Source of the DNA: Chloroflexota bacterium
GTDB lineage: Bacteria > Chloroflexota > Anaerolineae > B4-G1
DNA: 64,000 bases
NCBI GenBank assembly: GCA_024232355.1
Contig: JAAEPW010000674.1
Coordinates: 1-64,000, forward strand
Reading direction: 5' to 3'
Part shown: positions 34,851 to 43,175 of the stretch, piece after piece
Numbering within the stretch: position 1 is the stretch's first letter
How the letters are laid out: each line of letters begins with the position of its first letter
Made by a program: the position numbers and the translations under genes
The notes under the pieces: model-generated
What the model saw: only the letters and a program-made list of their open reading frames with translations
The model's database searches: none
What the model was told of the DNA's origin: nothing

Positions 34851-35774
34851 TTAGAATCGCACCACGCCCTCGACCACCAGCACAACCTGCCCGCCCACTC
34901 GCACGGCGGTGATTACTTTGTCCTTGCTGTCTACCTCGACATGGAGCGTGCTGGGACGGTTCATCTCTGCACCCTGCTCGCTCAGGATGCAAGTGGTCGG
35001 TGTGGTCACTTTTACGGCTTGGTGGTGGACGAGGTAGGCTCCCAGCGCGCCGTTGGCGCTACCAGTGGCCGGGTCCTCCGGCACGCCCAGCAACGGGGCA
35101 AACATGCGTACGTGTACCGTTGCATCGGGTCGCTCTGTTTCGAGGGCAAAGACCATCACACACTCGGTGCCGATCTCCCTACAGACCCGGTTGAGGACTG
35201 CGGTGTTGAGTTTGCTGGTGTCCATCGCTTGCACCTCGGCCAGGGAGTGGATGGGGACCATCATTTGGGGAACGCCCGTAGATACGATCTGTACCGGCAG
35301 TCCCGTATCGGTGATCGCATCGGGACTGATGCTTAATCCGGTCGCCAACTCGCTGATGTCCTCCAACACGGTGTGGAATGTGGGGCGACCCTGAGTCATC
35401 ACCACTCGTTCTACCTGATCGTTGGTGGCGTACAGGTCGGCGGGCAGCACACCGACACCCATCTCAAAGTGTACGCGGGTTACGGGTTTGTCTAGTTCCA
35501 CGCGGCCCAGGTGGGCCAGCACCCAGTGAGTCCCAACTACGGGGTGTCCGGCAAAGGTGAGTTCGGCGGCGGGGGTAAAGATGCGTACCGTAAAGTCGGC
35601 CTCAGGTGTTTGGGCAGGGAGTACAAAGGTAGTTTCAGAGAGATTCATCTCTAGTGCAAGTTGTTGCATCTCTTTTGTGGTCAATCCTTCGGCTTCTGGG
35701 AAGACGGCCAAGGGGTTGCCGCCGAATGGTGTGTCTGTAAAGACGTCTACTTGGACAAAGCGGTATTTTCTCAT
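34851..35774 (-). CDS. PhzF-family isomerase
   Basis: A 307-residue PhzF-like protein. It begins MRKYRFVQVDVFTDTPFGGNP, and contains GNPLAVF, FAGHPVVGTHWVLA with the conserved acidic/His neighbours, and DPATGSANGALGAYL near the end, the two halves of the family fold. Family members isomerise cyclic carboxylates; the exact substrate is unknown and phenazine synthesis is not implied. AGGAGAG before ATG 35774 decides the start; upstream codons to 35942 belong to the dehydrogenase gene. It overlaps that gene's stop by 4 bases. Confidence 0.92.
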   Translation of the reverse strand: MRKYRFVQVDVFTDTPFGGNPLAVFPEAEGLTTKEMQQLALEMNLSETTFVLPAQTPEADFTVRIFTPAAELTFAGHPVVGTHWVLAHLGRVELDKPVTRVHFEMGVGVLPADLYATNDQVERVVMTQGRPTFHTVLEDISELATGLSISPDAITDTGLPVQIVSTGVPQMMVPIHSLAEVQAMDTSKLNTAVLNRVCREIGTECVMVFALETERPDATVHVRMFAPLLGVPEDPATGSANGALGAYLVHHQAVKVTTPTTCILSEQGAEMNRPSTLHVEVDSKDKVITAVRVGGQVVLVVEGVVRF

Positions 35775-36745
35775 CGATTGCTCTCCTTTTTCATTTCTAG
35801 TAGGATTTTCAATGTACCGGGTTGGGCAGCGTGGTCGAAGGCGGTTAGCACTTTGGAGAGGGGATAACGAGCCTGGATCAGAGGCAGCACGTCTACCAAT
35901 CTTTGTTCCAACAACCGCAGTGCCGGGGCGAACGGTCCGCATCGGGAGCCGATCAATGTGATTTCGTCTACTACAGCCATTGTGAGATCGGCGTCGAGTG
36001 GCCCGTGGTAGGTGGATTTCAGTACGATGGTCCCGCGCGGGTGGATGAGTCGCCGCGCGGCAGCGTATCCTGCAGGGTGGCCGGTTGTTTCAATGACGGT
36101 GTCGGCTTTTGTCTCTTTGCTTAGCAATTCTTCCAGAGCGGTGGGGATGGATCGTTGGGCCAGGATGTCCAGCTTTTTCTGGTGATGGCCGACGACGGTC
36201 AAATCGCAGCCGGTGAGGGCCAGCACTTGCGCGCACAACAGTCCTAGTTTGCCGTCACCCAACACCACGACACGGTCGGTGGGACGGATGTGCACTTGCT
36301 GGAGAATCTCGCAAGCGGCGGCCAGCGGCTCGGTAAAGACAGCGATTTCGTCGGGGATCGAGTCGGGAACGGTGTGCAGGTTGCGGATGGGCAGGGTTAG
36401 GTGTTCGGCAAAGGCCCCGTTGCGGCCAGCGATGCCAAGGGTGGTGCGGTGGGGGCAGTGGGTGGGATGTCCATCGTTGCATGTGGGACAATCGTTACAA
36501 GCAGCGTTGATATCTCCGACGACGCGGCGGCTTTCCCATTCCTCAGCACCTGGTGCTTGTTCTACTATGCCGACAAACTCGTGACCGGGAATGCCGTGGA
36601 ATTGCATATACCCTTTTGCCAGTTCCATATCGGTGTTGCAGATGCCAGCCAATTGCACGCGAATCAATGCTTCACCCTGTGGTGGTTCTGGGGTAGGATA
36701 ATTCTCTACAAGTTTCAGCTTTTGGTCAAGTAATAGTGCGCGCAT
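35771..36745 (-). CDS. Zinc-dependent alcohol/threonine-dehydrogenase-like MDR protein
   Basis: A 324-residue medium-chain dehydrogenase. It shows the catalytic-Zn region GICNTDMELAKGYMQFHGIPGHEFVG, a structural-Zn cluster with three Cys then a fourth (ACNDCPTCNDGHPTHC), and the NAD(P)-binding VVVLGDGKLGLLCAQV, in which the usual GxGxxG reads GDGKLG. Substrate unknown; polyol or threonine-type substrates are typical. It is first in a three-gene run with the PhzF- and PqqB-like genes. No strong ribosome site was seen before ATG 36745. Confidence 0.9.
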   Translation of the reverse strand: MRALLLDQKLKLVENYPTPEPPQGEALIRVQLAGICNTDMELAKGYMQFHGIPGHEFVGIVEQAPGAEEWESRRVVGDINAACNDCPTCNDGHPTHCPHRTTLGIAGRNGAFAEHLTLPIRNLHTVPDSIPDEIAVFTEPLAAACEILQQVHIRPTDRVVVLGDGKLGLLCAQVLALTGCDLTVVGHHQKKLDILAQRSIPTALEELLSKETKADTVIETTGHPAGYAAARRLIHPRGTIVLKSTYHGPLDADLTMAVVDEITLIGSRCGPFAPALRLLEQRLVDVLPLIQARYPLSKVLTAFDHAAQPGTLKILLEMKKESNR

Positions 36746-36787
36746 ATTTAGTTAGTTCACGGTGCAAAACTATTTTCCAGTGCTCTC

Positions 36788-36872
36788 AGCCCCCGTCTCG
36801 GGGGCGGTTTAGGCACAAAACCGTGTCCAAAAGGGGCTACTCCTCACGCGAGCCGCCCCCGAGACGGGGGCT
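36788..36872. repeat. GC-rich composite inverted repeat
   Basis: Perfect 20-bp arms 36788-36807 and 36853-36872 (AGCCCCCGTCTCGGGGGCGG and its complement) face each other across 45 bases. Each arm holds its own hairpin (CCCCCG/CGGGGG), and homology weakly extends outward to about 36761 and 36888 (CAAAACT elements). It lies in the 225-base gap between secF and the dehydrogenase gene. It may be a REP/MITE-like element; its function is unknown. Confidence 0.6.
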
Positions 36873-36902
36873 AGAGCAGTTTTGTACCGAGAACTAGTTA
36901 AT

Positions 36903-36938
36903 GGAAAATGAGTAGGCGAGGTTCCTCGCCTACTCATT
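36903..36938 (-). terminator. Probable rho-independent terminator after secDF
   Basis: A perfect 15-bp stem (36907-36921 with 36924-36938) with a 2-base loop lies 33 bases past the secF stop. On the minus strand it runs into TTTTCC, a weak U tract, so termination is likely but not certain. Confidence 0.6.
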
Positions 36939-36970
36939 AATCGTTCACTTTTACCAACTTTTGTTGTGGT

Positions 36971-37894
36971 TTACGATGTAGCACGCCGAATGGCGGCTTT
37001 TTCCCAGGCTACGAGCAGCGGCACAGCGATAAAGATGGCCGAATAAGTCTCGCTGACCATACCAACCAGCATCGTGGCAATAAATGGCTTGATCGTTGCC
37101 CCACCAAACAGAATGATGGCGACCATGACAAACATAGCGTTGAGCTGGGTTGCCAGCGAGCGGTGAATGGTCTCTAGGATGGAACGATTGACCACTCGCT
37201 CAAAGGATTCTGTTTTGTGCCGGGGGATATTCTCTCGAATGCGGTCAAAGACGACGATCACATCCTGCACCGAAAAGCCAATCACGGTCAGGATAGCGGT
37301 GAGAAAGAGGGCGTCCACTTCCCATCCAACGAGGATGCCCATCAGTGCGTAAAAGCCAAAGGCGATGAGCAAGTTGTGGGTCATCCCGACGATGGTACAC
37401 ACGCCGTAGCGAAAGGCATTTGGCACGTGGCGGAAGGAGAACCACATAAAGGCCACGATGACAAAGGCAGCAACGAGTATTGCCAGTCCGGCTGCTCGGG
37501 CCACTTCACCACCGATAGATGGTTCCACTGTGTCAAAGGTCAGAGTGTCTCGGTCTATAGTACCGATCTGTTCTTCCAACGTGACCAGGAGGCCGCTGAC
37601 TTGATCGGCTGTGACCTCGCGCGTGCGCACCTGCCAGGTGTTTTCCTCGGGAGTTCCCAGTGGTTGGACTATGGCGCTTTCCAATCCGTAATCCACAAAA
37701 ACTGTGCGGATGTCATTTTCACCAACAGATCGATCAAACTTGAGCACAAAGATGCTTCCACCGGTAAAGTCGATGCCAAGCCGCATAGGCTGGCCGAACT
37801 GTGTGATCGAGACTATCATTGCCCCGATGCTCAAAGCGAGCAGAATAGCAGAAAAGAAAAAGTACCAGCGACGTTTTTCGACGATATTGAACAT
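36971..37894 (-). CDS. secF: Protein translocase subunit SecF
   Basis: A 307-residue, six-helix RND-type protein that, with SecD, uses the proton gradient to help pull preproteins across the membrane. It begins MFNIVEKRRWYFFFSAILL; the SecF mark LGIDFTGGSIFVLKF and the later VIGFSVQDVIVVFDRIREN segment are present. I chose ATG 37894, since the GGGAGTG ribosome site is formed by the end of secD, over an in-frame 37933 start. It is followed by a terminator-like hairpin. Confidence 0.95.
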   Translation of the reverse strand: MFNIVEKRRWYFFFSAILLALSIGAMIVSITQFGQPMRLGIDFTGGSIFVLKFDRSVGENDIRTVFVDYGLESAIVQPLGTPEENTWQVRTREVTADQVSGLLVTLEEQIGTIDRDTLTFDTVEPSIGGEVARAAGLAILVAAFVIVAFMWFSFRHVPNAFRYGVCTIVGMTHNLLIAFGFYALMGILVGWEVDALFLTAILTVIGFSVQDVIVVFDRIRENIPRHKTESFERVVNRSILETIHRSLATQLNAMFVMVAIILFGGATIKPFIATMLVGMVSETYSAIFIAVPLLVAWEKAAIRRATS

Positions 37895-37896
37895 GA

Positions 37897-39912
37897 TTAC
37901 ACTCCCAACAACCACTTGCGTTCGGCCAGCCATTTGTCGGCCGAGGCAGCAATTTGGCGCATAAAAGTGCGCGTAGCGGACACAGCAGTAAAGATGTTGA
38001 CGATTGTGCCGACGGCCAATGTGATGGCAAATCCTTTCACAATACTTGCTCCAAAGTTGGTGCCAAACAAAAAGAGGATGCCACAGATGATGAGGGTTGA
38101 AAGTTGCCCGTCACGGATGGAGGGCCAGGCGCGGGCAAAGCCGATTTCGACGGCTTGGGACAGTCTGCGCCCGCGCCGCAGTTCTTCTTTCATCCGCTCA
38201 AAGATGAGGATGTTGGCATCAACCGCCATGCCTGCCGAGAGGATGAATCCGGCGATGCCCGGCAGCGTGAGGGTGATTGGCGCCAGTTTATAGATCGCCA
38301 GGTTGAGCAGCACATAGATGATGAGGGCGATGTCGGCCAGGCCGCCGGGCAGCCGGTAGTAGACCAGCATAAACAACAGCACGATGACCAACCCAATCAC
38401 GCCAGCACGGATGGATTTTTCTACCGATTCAGCACCTAGTGTTGCACCGATGCGGTTGAAACTTTCCACCCGCAGCGGAATGGGCAGCGCACCATATTTT
38501 AGTTGGAGTGCCAGTTGACGGCCTGTGTCGTATGTAAAGTTGCCCGATATGGACGCCTGGCCGTTGGGGATGTGACTGCTGACCCTCGGGCACGATATGA
38601 CGGTCTTGTCTAGCACAATGCAGAGATATTGTTCCACGTGGGAGGCGGTATAATCTGAAAATATCTGGGCGGCATCGGAATTGAGTTCAAAGGGAATATA
38701 ATATTCTCCTTGCTCGTTAGAACCAAAGCCCAGTTTTTCATTATCCAGGTCGGCGCCGGTGAGGATGGTGTCGTATACTATCGAGCCACCCGCCGGTGAT
38801 GGTGCAGGTGCAGGTGCTGGTTGTGCCAATTCGTCAGAATCTGTGGTTGTGATCGTAATTTTTTCGATCACATCACCGATGGCGATGGACTGGACGATGT
38901 TCATGCCTTCAAGTACTTGACCAAAGACAGTGTATGCGTTATCCAGTTGCGGGAGAGGTTCCAGGGCGATGTAGAATTGGCTGCCACTGGATGCGCGGTC
39001 CGGGTTTATTTGGTCTCCTTGCCGGGCTGTAGCAATAGCGCCCAGCGTGTGGAGAAGACTGATCTCGGCCGGCACAGTGTAGCCAGGGCCACCACCGCCA
39101 GTACCCATCGGATCGCCACCCTGAATGACAAAGCCAGGTTCTACGCGGTGAAAGGTCAGATTATCATAGAAACCTTGTTCAGATAAAAACACAAAGTTGT
39201 TGACAGTGAGTGGGGCGGCGTTGGCGTCGAGTTGGACAACGATGTCGCCTTTGGCGGTCGTGATCGTGGCGACGTAGGTCTTGCTAACGTCAATCAGCAT
39301 TTCCGGAGGTTCGCTGTACATGTCGGCGCGTTCGACGGGGTTCTCCGGTATTGGGGGGAAATCGCCTTCTATGATGGCAGGGGCTAGTATTTCCGCTTCT
39401 TCTGTAGAACTGGTCGAATCGGTGAGAATGGATTCTGCGCCCGGTGATGTGGTGCTAGGCCCTCCCATGGTTGTCGTGACGATGGTGCCAGGTGGCAGTG
39501 GGATGCGGCCTGCATCAACGAATTCTAGCAACGCGGTGCCCTTGATGGTTTCCACGGCTTGTTCCGGATTCTCAATACCGGGTAGTTCGACAATGATGCG
39601 ATTCTCGCCCTGTGCTTGTACGACCGGCTCGGTCAGCCCCATAGCATTGACGCGGTTCTCGACGATGCGGCGGGCGGTTTCCATTGATAGGGCGTCAAGT
39701 GCCTGATCGTCTGATGTATCAGCAGCCAGCAAGACCTGTAGACCACCTTGCAGGTCAAGCCCCAAGCGAAGGGCGATATCTCGTTGGGTTTCTGGTTGCC
39801 AAAAGACCAAGTTTGTTGCCCAATCTGGGTGGTCAATGTCCAAGACCACAAACAGGGCTGTGATTGCGATGATGATAATGATGGCAAGTCGCCAAGGTTC
39901 AGATTTTCTCAT
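37897..39912 (-). CDS. secD: Protein translocase subunit SecD with an inserted cyclophilin domain
   Basis: A 671-residue SecD. Helix 1 (about 9-25), the GLDLQGGLQVLL motif, and the MxxTRRIVENRVNAMGL-type P1 segment precede an insertion; from about 370 the normal P1 end and a five-helix membrane domain (GAVIGLVIVLLFMLVYYRL-type, FARAWPSIRDGQ) resume. The insertion, about 210-356, is a cyclophilin-type peptidyl-prolyl isomerase: FHRVEPGFVIQGGDP with Arg256, GSQFYIAL and LDNAYTVFGQV. It would lie on the outer side of the membrane, where it could help fold emerging proteins. Usual SecD is about 400-600 residues. AGGAG precedes ATG 39912. Confidence 0.95.
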   Translation of the reverse strand: MRKSEPWRLAIIIIIAITALFVVLDIDHPDWATNLVFWQPETQRDIALRLGLDLQGGLQVLLAADTSDDQALDALSMETARRIVENRVNAMGLTEPVVQAQGENRIIVELPGIENPEQAVETIKGTALLEFVDAGRIPLPPGTIVTTTMGGPSTTSPGAESILTDSTSSTEEAEILAPAIIEGDFPPIPENPVERADMYSEPPEMLIDVSKTYVATITTAKGDIVVQLDANAAPLTVNNFVFLSEQGFYDNLTFHRVEPGFVIQGGDPMGTGGGGPGYTVPAEISLLHTLGAIATARQGDQINPDRASSGSQFYIALEPLPQLDNAYTVFGQVLEGMNIVQSIAIGDVIEKITITTTDSDELAQPAPAPAPSPAGGSIVYDTILTGADLDNEKLGFGSNEQGEYYIPFELNSDAAQIFSDYTASHVEQYLCIVLDKTVISCPRVSSHIPNGQASISGNFTYDTGRQLALQLKYGALPIPLRVESFNRIGATLGAESVEKSIRAGVIGLVIVLLFMLVYYRLPGGLADIALIIYVLLNLAIYKLAPITLTLPGIAGFILSAGMAVDANILIFERMKEELRRGRRLSQAVEIGFARAWPSIRDGQLSTLIICGILFLFGTNFGASIVKGFAITLAVGTIVNIFTAVSATRTFMRQIAASADKWLAERKWLLGV

Positions 39913-39950
39913 CTTTACTCCTCAATAGGGTTCCTTTCAGTGAGATAACG

Positions 39951-39978
39951 TCGAATAACTTGGTGTTGAGTTATTCGA
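39951..39978. repeat. 10-bp inverted repeat between the IPK and secD genes
   Basis: TCGAATAACT (39951-39960) is exactly inverted at 39969-39978 around an 8-base loop. It lies 40 bases upstream of the secD start and about 90 bases after the isopentenyl phosphate kinase stop. It could be an operator or a weak terminator; no U tract is seen. Confidence 0.4.
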
Positions 39979-40065
39979 TAATGCAAACGGAGCGATTATA
40001 ACCGGATGGGGCTGTTGTGTCAATCTGACGAGCAATGCAAATAGCAGTGCCGCAGTGTGGTGGTT

Positions 40066-40896
40066 TTATTGCGGTTGTGACGTGATTCGCGTTCCTACGG
40101 ACAGATCTGCATCGAGCAGCACGCGGGGCAATAGTCCCGGTTCGGTACCGGTGAGGATATGTACGCACGTCTGTGGGTGGCGTTGCACCAGTTTGACCAT
40201 GCGCGCCACTTTGTCTGCCATACCGCCGGTGACGTCTACGCCTCTGGAGCCGGTCAATGTCTCTTGCAATGTGGAAAGATCGGCTGGTGTGATGCGCGGG
40301 ATTACGGCACTGTTCAAGTCCAATACGCCAGGCACCTCTCCCAGGAGCAGGATGCGTGCCGGACACAGTTCGCCGCTATTGGTCAGAAACAAAAAGATGT
40401 CTTCTGTAGAGATAATGGTGCCGCCATGTGTGTTGTCTGGAGCGACATCGCCATAAATCATTGGCACGAGCCCGTGTGTCAGTGCTGTGTGGATTGGATA
40501 TGTGTCCAAGTGTTCTAGCACATAATCGCGACATCGAGCGGATGCGGAGGGTTGTACGCTCAAAATTGGAATCCCAGCCTCAAGAAAGGCGTCGGTGACG
40601 ATGCGATTGAGGCGGGCGGCGGCGGCAGCAACTTGGGCATAGGCACGCCATTGGTCAGGCGTTCGCACGCCTTGCCGTGTGCCATGGGGTTTGGCAGTCC
40701 AATGCCCAAAAGAACCAGAGCCGTGGCCAATAAGCAACTGTAGATCGGGGGTGATGTCTAGGGTCTGGCGTATTTCTTGAGCCAGACGAGCGATGATTTG
40801 GGGGCGATCGGTGTACGCGCGGGTTTTATCCGTTATGAGCGAGCCGCCGAGTTTGAGGAACACAACAGGAGATTGAAAAGTAGTTGGGCTGTTCAT
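40066..40896 (-). CDS. Isopentenyl phosphate kinase (amino acid kinase family)
   Basis: A 276-residue kinase of the IPK type: FLKLGGSLITDK near the start, LLIGHGSGSFGHW with the catalytic His, and VDVTGGMADKVARMV later. IPK phosphorylates isopentenyl phosphate to isopentenyl diphosphate, the last step of the alternative mevalonate route of archaea and some Chloroflexota. The ATG 40896 start is chosen because the TTG at 40938 lies 28 bases inside the mevalonate kinase gene; the ribosome site is weak. It follows mevalonate kinase in the same operon. Confidence 0.9.
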   Translation of the reverse strand: MNSPTTFQSPVVFLKLGGSLITDKTRAYTDRPQIIARLAQEIRQTLDITPDLQLLIGHGSGSFGHWTAKPHGTRQGVRTPDQWRAYAQVAAAAARLNRIVTDAFLEAGIPILSVQPSASARCRDYVLEHLDTYPIHTALTHGLVPMIYGDVAPDNTHGGTIISTEDIFLFLTNSGELCPARILLLGEVPGVLDLNSAVIPRITPADLSTLQETLTGSRGVDVTGGMADKVARMVKLVQRHPQTCVHILTGTEPGLLPRVLLDADLSVGTRITSQPQ

Positions 40897-40909
40897 TGGT
40901 TGGTTTGTC

Positions 40910-41851
40910 TCAATCTGTTGTTGCAACCGTTGTCCCAATCACCTGTTTTGCCCCAGCCTCTAGCAATGCCTCTGTCACTTGGTCGGCGACGTCATCCTCT
41001 ACCAGCGCGATCATATTGCCGCCGTGACCTGCGCCGGAGAGTTTGGCTCCCATCGCACCGGCAAAGCGAGCTGCCTCGACCAACGTGTTCAGTTCCGAGC
41101 ACGAGACACCTAACTTGATTAGCCGTTCGTGGTTATAGTCCATCATGGGTCCCAGTGCGTTGACATCACCAGTCTCAATGGCTTGACGTGCTTCGTCAAC
41201 GATGTCGCCTATCTGATCGAACAGGGCATTGTAGCGGGCCGGGTCCTGTTTCCAACCTCGACGCACGTGCTCGATGGCTTTTTTGGTCGAGCTGCGAACG
41301 CCGGTATCTCCAATGAGTAGTGTGAAGGGGGTGTTAACGTCCAGCCGATGGATGGCTTGTTCGCGCACAAAATAAACGGGTTGTTCGTAGGCGACGACGG
41401 TGTTGTCAATCCCGCTGGGTGTGCCATGGTGGATTTTCTCAACTTCAAAGGCAAGTGCGCTAATTGCTGAGGTTTCCAGTGGATGATCCAAAAAGCTCGC
41501 CAGAGTACGGATGAGCGCAGTGGAAACGGCGGTACCACTGCCTAGCCCGCTTGCTATGGGGATCGTGGAACTGATGATGAGCGTGGCATCTGGCTCTGGG
41601 ATGGAAAGGCGGGCCAGGGTGAGCCGCGCGGCAGCGGTCAGTGGTTCGTCTCGTGGTGCCGTAGATAGATGGACGCTTTTTTCCAAATTGGTAGCGACCA
41701 GGGTAAGACCGCTGCCTGTAGGGGCAGGTTCAGCCGTGACGATGACTTGTACCTCTGTAACCGGCACCGCAATGGCCGGTTTCCCATAAACGACAGCGTG
41801 CTCGCCGAATAGAATCACTTTTCCTGGGGCAGAAGATTCAACTAGTGTCAT
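40910..41851 (-). CDS. Mevalonate kinase
   Basis: A 313-residue GHMP kinase. It begins SSAPGKVILFGEHAVVYGKPAIA, has the ATP loop IPIASGLGSGTAVSTAL, and the C-terminal LSGAGHGGNMIAL. It phosphorylates mevalonate to mevalonate-5-phosphate. GGAGGT just before ATG 41851 fixes the start. Together with the downstream isopentenyl phosphate kinase it suggests a modified mevalonate pathway; the decarboxylase and HMG-CoA enzymes are not in the window. Confidence 0.95.
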   Translation of the reverse strand: MTLVESSAPGKVILFGEHAVVYGKPAIAVPVTEVQVIVTAEPAPTGSGLTLVATNLEKSVHLSTAPRDEPLTAAARLTLARLSIPEPDATLIISSTIPIASGLGSGTAVSTALIRTLASFLDHPLETSAISALAFEVEKIHHGTPSGIDNTVVAYEQPVYFVREQAIHRLDVNTPFTLLIGDTGVRSSTKKAIEHVRRGWKQDPARYNALFDQIGDIVDEARQAIETGDVNALGPMMDYNHERLIKLGVSCSELNTLVEAARFAGAMGAKLSGAGHGGNMIALVEDDVADQVTEALLEAGAKQVIGTTVATTD

Positions 41852-41941
41852 TGTGGACCTCCTTCCCTTTATAGTGTACTGTAGATTAGGCTGCTTGCCA
41901 AGTCTAACGAAACATTGTTTGTGACTGTATCTGTTGGATGG

Positions 41942-43144
41942 TTAACGAGCGCAGCGAAAACCCAAGTTGTTTTGAGTATGAGTGGGCGGCATTGTGTTGC
42001 GGGCAAAGGTCTGCGCCCATTGACTAATCGCGTTCCATGCTCCACCTCGGTTTACCTTACTCTCTTGCGTAGGCGTGGCCCAATCATCCACCCATTCCCA
42101 CACATTGCCAGCCATATCTTGAACTCTATAGGGGCTGACTCCATCGGAGAAACTTGCCACGGGCATAGTACCACCCATACCGAGTTCACGGGTGTTTGCC
42201 AGATCGTCGTGCCACTCGTTTCCCCACGGATAGATAAAGCCCTCGGTTCCCCGGGCAGCCTTTTCCCACTCGGCTTCGGTGGGCAATCGCTTTCCGGCCC
42301 ACTCGCAATAGGCGTGGGCGTCCTGCCAGGAAACATCTGTTACTGGATGATTCTCCATCTCGGTCGAGGCGATGTTTTCGGATATTGGGCGATCAGTCTC
42401 TTGAGCGAACACTTTGTACTGTGCGTTGATTACTTCGTGCTCGTCAATCTCGAAAGCGGGCAGGTTAACTTGGCGCGCTCGTTGTGCTCCCGCCGACCCA
42501 CTGCCCATCAGAAACTCACCAGCGGGGATGGCGATCATCCCATCGGTGGCGGATAGGGTGGGGGACGCTTCATCGGTGACTGAGGACAACGGCGAAGTGA
42601 AAACGGCCGTTCCGCGAGGTATGATCTGGAGTGTGAGCATGATCGATATGGATATAAGAATGATGATGCCCGCAAACACCAAGACTTTGAACCGGATCTG
42701 TCCCACTTTGCTCCGCCACAAGTTTTTAATGTTCCCCCCCACGTCTTCAGGGGCCAGTGTGCCGGTCACCTCGTTCATACGCTTGATTCGTCCTCGCACG
42801 GCTGCGATCATGTCTTGGGGATCAAAGGGTTTTGTGATATAGTCATCGACACCCATCTCTTTGCCCTTGCGGATGTCGTCTGGGCTGGTTTTAGCTGTGA
42901 GAAAGATAAAAGGTGTATGTATCCAACGGGGGTCACTATGAACGCGCTCATATAGCTCGTAGCCATCCATCTCGGGCATCATAATGTCGGCCAGGATCAA
43001 GTCTGGCGTGATACGATCCAGAATGTTCAGGGCCTCAGCTCCACTTGTAGCGGACAATACTTGAAAGTCTTCCATCTCTAGGGCCAGTTTGACTCCGTCC
43101 ACCAACTCGTGATTATCATCTACGATCAAGATAATTGCGCTCAT
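41942..43144 (-). CDS. Receiver-TM-SUMF1 fusion protein
   Basis: A 400-residue protein with an intact CheY-type receiver (about 1-125: VDDNHELVDG, ILADIMMPEMDG, ITKPFDP), a membrane helix (about 156-176), then a sulfatase-modifying-factor (SUMF1/FGE-like) domain (about 205-400: IPAGEFLMGSG, VTDVSWQDAHAYCEWAGKRL, NVWEWVDDW, FRCAR end). The FGE active-site Cys pair is not evident (RGGAWNA where RGGSWxC is usual), so it is probably a binding module rather than a true formylglycine enzyme. It is unusual for a receiver to be joined to an exported domain. GGAGG precedes ATG 43144, and the hybrid kinase lies 31 bases upstream, so it is a likely phosphotransfer partner. Confidence 0.92.
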   Translation of the reverse strand: MSAIILIVDDNHELVDGVKLALEMEDFQVLSATSGAEALNILDRITPDLILADIMMPEMDGYELYERVHSDPRWIHTPFIFLTAKTSPDDIRKGKEMGVDDYITKPFDPQDMIAAVRGRIKRMNEVTGTLAPEDVGGNIKNLWRSKVGQIRFKVLVFAGIIILISISIMLTLQIIPRGTAVFTSPLSSVTDEASPTLSATDGMIAIPAGEFLMGSGSAGAQRARQVNLPAFEIDEHEVINAQYKVFAQETDRPISENIASTEMENHPVTDVSWQDAHAYCEWAGKRLPTEAEWEKAARGTEGFIYPWGNEWHDDLANTRELGMGGTMPVASFSDGVSPYRVQDMAGNVWEWVDDWATPTQESKVNRGGAWNAISQWAQTFARNTMPPTHTQNNLGFRCAR

Positions 43145-43175
43145 TGTACACCTCCATATTCTATGTGTTTGGTTT

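Noticed and set aside
37217..38293. Long plus-strand open frame opposite secF/secD
   Set aside because: Antisense to two well-supported genes, translation without any recognisable fold.
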